Shown here: in pieces, positions 61,746 through 64,000 of the stretch
How the letters are laid out: each line of letters begins with the position of its first letter
Position numbering within the stretch: the stretch's first letter is position 1
Assembly: GCA_934201845.1 (NCBI GenBank)
Contig: CAKPXA010000001.1
Location: 248,001-312,000, forward strand
Length of the DNA stretch: 64,000 nt
Reading direction: 5' to 3'
Source: an uncultured Ligilactobacillus sp.
GTDB lineage: Bacteria; Bacillota; Bacilli; Lactobacillales; Lactobacillaceae
The notes under the pieces: model-generated
What the model was told of the DNA's origin: nothing
Databases searched by the model: none
The model's input: only the letters and a program-made list of their open reading frames with translations
Translations under genes and position numbers: made by a program

Positions 61746-61773
61746 TTGATTTTGAATAGGAAAAGTTTATAAT
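61746..61773 (+). promoter_or_regulatory. Promoter for the GntR gene
   Basis: TTGATT (61746-61751), 16-bp spacer, TATAAT (61768-61773). Confidence 0.7.
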
Positions 61774-61817
61774 TGACTATATACAGAAATGAATTATAAG
61801 GATGGGATGGGTGTATT

Positions 61818-62543
61818 ATGGCTACTAAATACCAGGAAGTTGCAGATATTGTCCGTGAACGGATCAAGGACGGAACGTACAAGGTCGGGGAGCTGATTCC
61901 CGACCAGACGAGTCTGGCCGCGGAATTCAAGGTCAACCGTCTTACGGTCAAGAAGGCACTTGATGGTCTGGCATCGGAAGGCCTGATCTACAAGCAGTCA
62001 GGTCTTGGCACCTACGTTCGCGGCAGGATCCCCTTCGTCGATGATGAAAGGGACGTGACGGTCGATGACTTCAGGGGTGCGTACCAGCAGTTCGGAGCCG
62101 ACCGCATCAAGTCCGACGTTCTGGTCTTTGACGTCGAACTTCCAAGTGAGGAGATTCAGAAGAATCTCGGCATCAAGCGCATCGACCCGGTCTACGAGGT
62201 AAAGCGGATCCGCGCGATTGACGGCATTCCGACGGTCCTTGAGCACACTTACATGCCGGTGAAGCTCGTTCCGGAACTTTCCAAGGAAATCTGCGAGGAG
62301 TCAGTCTATACGTACATTAATGAGAAGCTTGGACTGAAGTTCGGCAACGCCTTCAGGAAGTTTTCCGCTCTTGCCGCCGACGATGACGATGCCAAGTATC
62401 TCGGTGTTGAAAAGGGGTCTCCGATTCTCGAAATCGAACAGGTTGTCTGGCTCACGAACGGCAAGACGATTGAATACTCCAGAAGCCGTGTTCCGGGCGA
62501 CAGGCGCAGTTACACGGTAATGAACGTCAATAATTTCAGCTGA
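61818..62543 (+). CDS. GntR-family (HutC/UTRA) transcriptional regulator
   Basis: 241 residues. N-terminal GntR winged helix (YQEVADIVRERIKDGTYKVGE, PDQTSLAAEFKVNRLTVKKALDGLASEGLIYKQSGLGTYV region 30-68) and a C-terminal UTRA effector domain (about 95-235, with YEVKRIRAIDGIPTVLEHTYMPV). Such regulators often sense sugar phosphates or amino sugars. No cognate metabolic operon adjoins; the next gene is the dehydrogenase. Confidence 0.9.
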   Translation: MATKYQEVADIVRERIKDGTYKVGELIPDQTSLAAEFKVNRLTVKKALDGLASEGLIYKQSGLGTYVRGRIPFVDDERDVTVDDFRGAYQQFGADRIKSDVLVFDVELPSEEIQKNLGIKRIDPVYEVKRIRAIDGIPTVLEHTYMPVKLVPELSKEICEESVYTYINEKLGLKFGNAFRKFSALAADDDDAKYLGVEKGSPILEIEQVVWLTNGKTIEYSRSRVPGDRRSYTVMNVNNFS

Positions 62544-62549
62544 TGAGAG

Positions 62550-62577
62550 GCGTTCCGGGGCACCGGAACGCTTTTTT
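62550..62577 (+). terminator. GntR gene terminator
   Basis: GCGTTCCGG pairs with CCGGAACGC, followed by six T. Confidence 0.92.
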
Positions 62578-62648
62578 GCTAATATCATTACAATTGAATG
62601 TGAAGAAGAGAGTCAAAGTCACTCTATAGTCCGGGCGAGAGCTGGTTG

Positions 62649-62687
62649 AAATGCAGTCGGGACAACAGCCGTGCGAACACTGCATTT
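62649..62687. repeat. Inverted pair of the short repeat motif upstream of ldhD
   Basis: AAATGCAG (62649-62656) and CTGCATTT (62680-62687) face each other; the arms extend to AAATGCAGT/ACTGCATTT (first part 62649-62657, second 62679-62687). The right copy reads ACTGCATTTTCAGGCA. Confidence 0.5.
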
Positions 62688-62828
62688 TCAGGCAAGGTTT
62701 CCGGAATAAGTGAAAAAAGAATTAAATTAAGGCTTTGCGTGAGTTATTCATGCGTTTTCATGATAAAATTAATTTCAATGAAGGTTATAAATGCATAATC
62801 CTTAAATTAATAACCCGAACCCGTACTG

Positions 62829-62834
62829 TATAAT
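62829..62834 (+). promoter_or_regulatory. -10 box upstream of ldhD
   Basis: TATAAT 29 bp before the start codon; the -35 region is AT-rich without a clear hexamer. Confidence 0.5.
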
Positions 62835-62862
62835 AGACATTTTATTTCTTTTGGAGGAAATC

Positions 62863-63849
62863 ATGAAGTTTGCTGCTTTTAATGTTCGTGAAGATGAACG
62901 CAGGTATTTTGAGGAATGGTCAAATGAGAACGGGATTGAAGTCTCGCTCAGCGGCCGGGAGCTCACGACGGAGAACGTGTCGGAAGTGCACGGCTTCGAC
63001 GCCGTGATTGGTCTTCAGACTGGACTTTATCCGGAAGGCATGTTCAGGACCTTCGCCGAAGAGGGCGTCAAGGTCTTCTCCGTCCGCAACGTCGGCGTCG
63101 ACAACATCGATCTCGATGACGCCGGGGCAAACGGAATTCCCGTGACGAACGTTCCGGCCTACTCTCCGAGCGCCATCGCTGAATTCTCAATCACACAGCT
63201 GCTTCAGCTGCTGCGCAACCAGAACCTGTTCAGAAAGCGCATGGCAAGGCAGGACTACCGCTGGGCACCGTATGTCGGCCATGAACTCGGCAGCATGACC
63301 GTCGGCGTGATGGGCACAGGCCGCATCGGCCGCGCGGCCATCCAGATCTACAGGGGCTTCGGTGCCAAGGTCATTGCCTACGATCCGTTCCACAATCCGG
63401 AACTTGAAAAGGAAGGCATCTACGTCGAAAGAGACGAGCTGCTGAAGCAGGCCGACGTCATCACGCTGCACATGCCGGCAACGGACGAGGACCATCACTT
63501 CATCAACGAGAAGACGCTTGCGATGATGAAGGACGGTGTCTATATCGTCAACACGGCCCGCGGCGCGCTCATCGACACGGATGCCCTGATTGCTGCCCTG
63601 AAGTCCGGCAAGGTTGCCGGCGCCGCTCTTGACACATACGAAAACGAGGCCGACATCTTCAACCACAACCTTGAGGGTCAGAAGATCGAAGACGACAACT
63701 TCAAGGAGCTCCTCAGCCTCGACAACGTCGTCGTTTCCCCGCACATTGCGTTTTACACGGACATTGCGGTCGAGAACATGGTCAAGATCGCCCTTGATTC
63801 GGCCCGGTCGGTCGTTGAAACGGGCACTGCATCCACAATCGTGAAATAG
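62863..63849 (+). CDS. ldhD: D-2-hydroxyacid dehydrogenase, D-lactate dehydrogenase type
   Basis: 328-residue NAD-dependent dehydrogenase of the D-LDH/D-hydroxyisocaproate group, reducing pyruvate or a branched 2-oxoacid. NAD motif VGVMGTGRIGRAA; catalytic Arg in VNTARGALID, Glu in ALDTYENEADIF and His in VSPHIAFYTD. The DNxGFT-like substrate loop NVGVDNIDLDDA and VPAYSPSAIAEF are typical. TTGGAGGAA precedes ATG 62863. D-lactate dehydrogenase is the best guess; hydroxyisocaproate dehydrogenase is close. Confidence 0.88.
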   Translation: MKFAAFNVREDERRYFEEWSNENGIEVSLSGRELTTENVSEVHGFDAVIGLQTGLYPEGMFRTFAEEGVKVFSVRNVGVDNIDLDDAGANGIPVTNVPAYSPSAIAEFSITQLLQLLRNQNLFRKRMARQDYRWAPYVGHELGSMTVGVMGTGRIGRAAIQIYRGFGAKVIAYDPFHNPELEKEGIYVERDELLKQADVITLHMPATDEDHHFINEKTLAMMKDGVYIVNTARGALIDTDALIAALKSGKVAGAALDTYENEADIFNHNLEGQKIEDDNFKELLSLDNVVVSPHIAFYTDIAVENMVKIALDSARSVVETGTASTIVK

Positions 63850-63856
63850 AACCGGT

Positions 63857-63881
63857 CCCGCTGCATGCCAGCGGGATTTTT
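63857..63881 (+). terminator. ldhD terminator
   Basis: CCCGCTG pairs with CAGCGGG, followed by ATTTTT. Confidence 0.88.
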
Positions 63882-63887
63882 CCGTCC

Positions 63888-63895
63888 AAATGCAG
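63888..63895 (-). repeat. Solo short repeat motif after ldhD
   Basis: Minus strand GGCTCTGCATTTGG, fourteen bases identical to the copy at 33673-33686. Confidence 0.5.
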
Positions 63896-63912
63896 AGCCT
63901 TCGTAAAAACTG

Positions 63913-63941
63913 TTGCATTTGCCGGGAGGATAAAGTATAAT
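63913..63941 (+). promoter_or_regulatory. Promoter of a transcript leaving the window
   Basis: TTGCAT (63913-63918), 17-bp spacer, TATAAT (63936-63941). The -35 lies in TTGCATTTGCCGG, one base away from the short repeat motif. Confidence 0.8.
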
Positions 63942-63948
63942 GTAGAAA

Positions 63949-64000
63949 GTGCTGTGAATCAGCACAATTCACACCCCATGCGATGGCAAAAAGGTTGCTC
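63949..64000 (+). ncRNA. Start of a structured leader, cut by the window
   Basis: GTGCTG (63949-63954) can pair with CAGCAC (63960-63965), while TGTGAAT (63953-63959) can pair with ATTCACA (63967-63973); the two hairpins exclude each other. Possibly a regulatory leader; its gene is outside the window. Confidence 0.4.

Noticed and set aside
1-64000. CRISPR array, rRNA or tRNA genes, insertion sequence or prophage
   Set aside because: No regularly spaced repeats, no conserved rRNA or tRNA segments (beyond T-box mimicry), and no transposase or phage protein was seen. XerD is the housekeeping recombinase.

Overview
The window is a dense, almost entirely colinear piece of a low-GC-clade Gram-positive chromosome, and the gene order points to the Lactobacillaceae. 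Diagnostic blocks are cvfB-fur-xerD-ribT-scpA-scpB-rluB-ribU, ypbB-recQ-LysM-cmk-rpsA-der-hup, pheST-mltG-udk-greA, DUF3013-prmA-rsmE-relA-dtd, and ppsR / rpsU-yqeY-phoH-ybeY-dgkA-era-recO-glyQS-dnaG-rpoD. A D-2-hydroxyacid (D-lactate type) dehydrogenase near the right edge fits a lactic acid bacterium. Coding regions are GC-rich for the family, with strong C/G third positions and frequent AGG arginine codons, so most antisense ORFs are shadows. The species cannot be named from the sequence. No rRNA, tRNA, prophage, insertion sequence or CRISPR array was seen.

Layout: 1-5.6 kb RNA-binding, recombination, chromosome segregation and pseudouridine genes, ending in an FMN riboswitch and the riboflavin transporter ribU. 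5.9-7.5 kb (minus) manganese transporter mntH. 7.7-14.7 kb ypbB, recQ, LysM protein, cmk, rpsA, der, hup. 14.9-16.5 kb three small regulator or unknown genes. 16.5-23.6 kb T-box-controlled pheST, then mltG, udk, greA and an acetyltransferase. 23.7-25.8 kb (minus) a potassium channel, a small membrane protein and a nucleoside hydrolase. 26.1-33.6 kb an AT-richer island with a large adenine methyltransferase, a PLD-nuclease/SNF2-helicase fusion and a small partner gene. 33.8-43.9 kb a lipoprotein, DUF3013, prmA, rsmE, a structured RNA candidate before relA, dtd, hydrolases, msrA and a YitT protein. 43.9-47.9 kb three glycosyltransferases and a Ser/Gln-rich secreted protein. 48-61.5 kb nfo, ppsR and the rpsU-to-rpoD macro-block with a T-box before glyQS. 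61.8-63.9 kb a GntR regulator and the dehydrogenase.

Three things stand out. (1) The island at 26.1-33.6 kb looks like a compact restriction-like defence system: a gamma-class N6-adenine methyltransferase (GAYYTD, NPPW) overlaps by 11 bp a single protein that fuses a phospholipase-D-type nuclease to a Swi2/Snf2 helicase; a third small ORF follows. It has parts reminiscent of DISARM and of BREX PglX but is not a full copy of either. (2) The intergenic spaces carry fragments of one interspersed repeat family: a near full-length copy at about 50.68-51.03 kb with 16-bp inverted ends, partial copies at 5.71-5.84 and 34.77-34.86 kb, and about a dozen solo short motifs (core CTGCATTT followed by GGCA), some of which supply promoter -35 boxes. 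(3) An RNA of about 200-280 nt lies between its own promoter and relA and folds as a rod; it could be 6S-like or a relA leader.

Regulation visible in the sequence includes one FMN riboswitch, two T-boxes, two cre-like sites (one just downstream of the ppsR -10), a possible MntR operator at mntH, and a pair of mutually exclusive hairpins at the right edge that begin a leader cut by the window.
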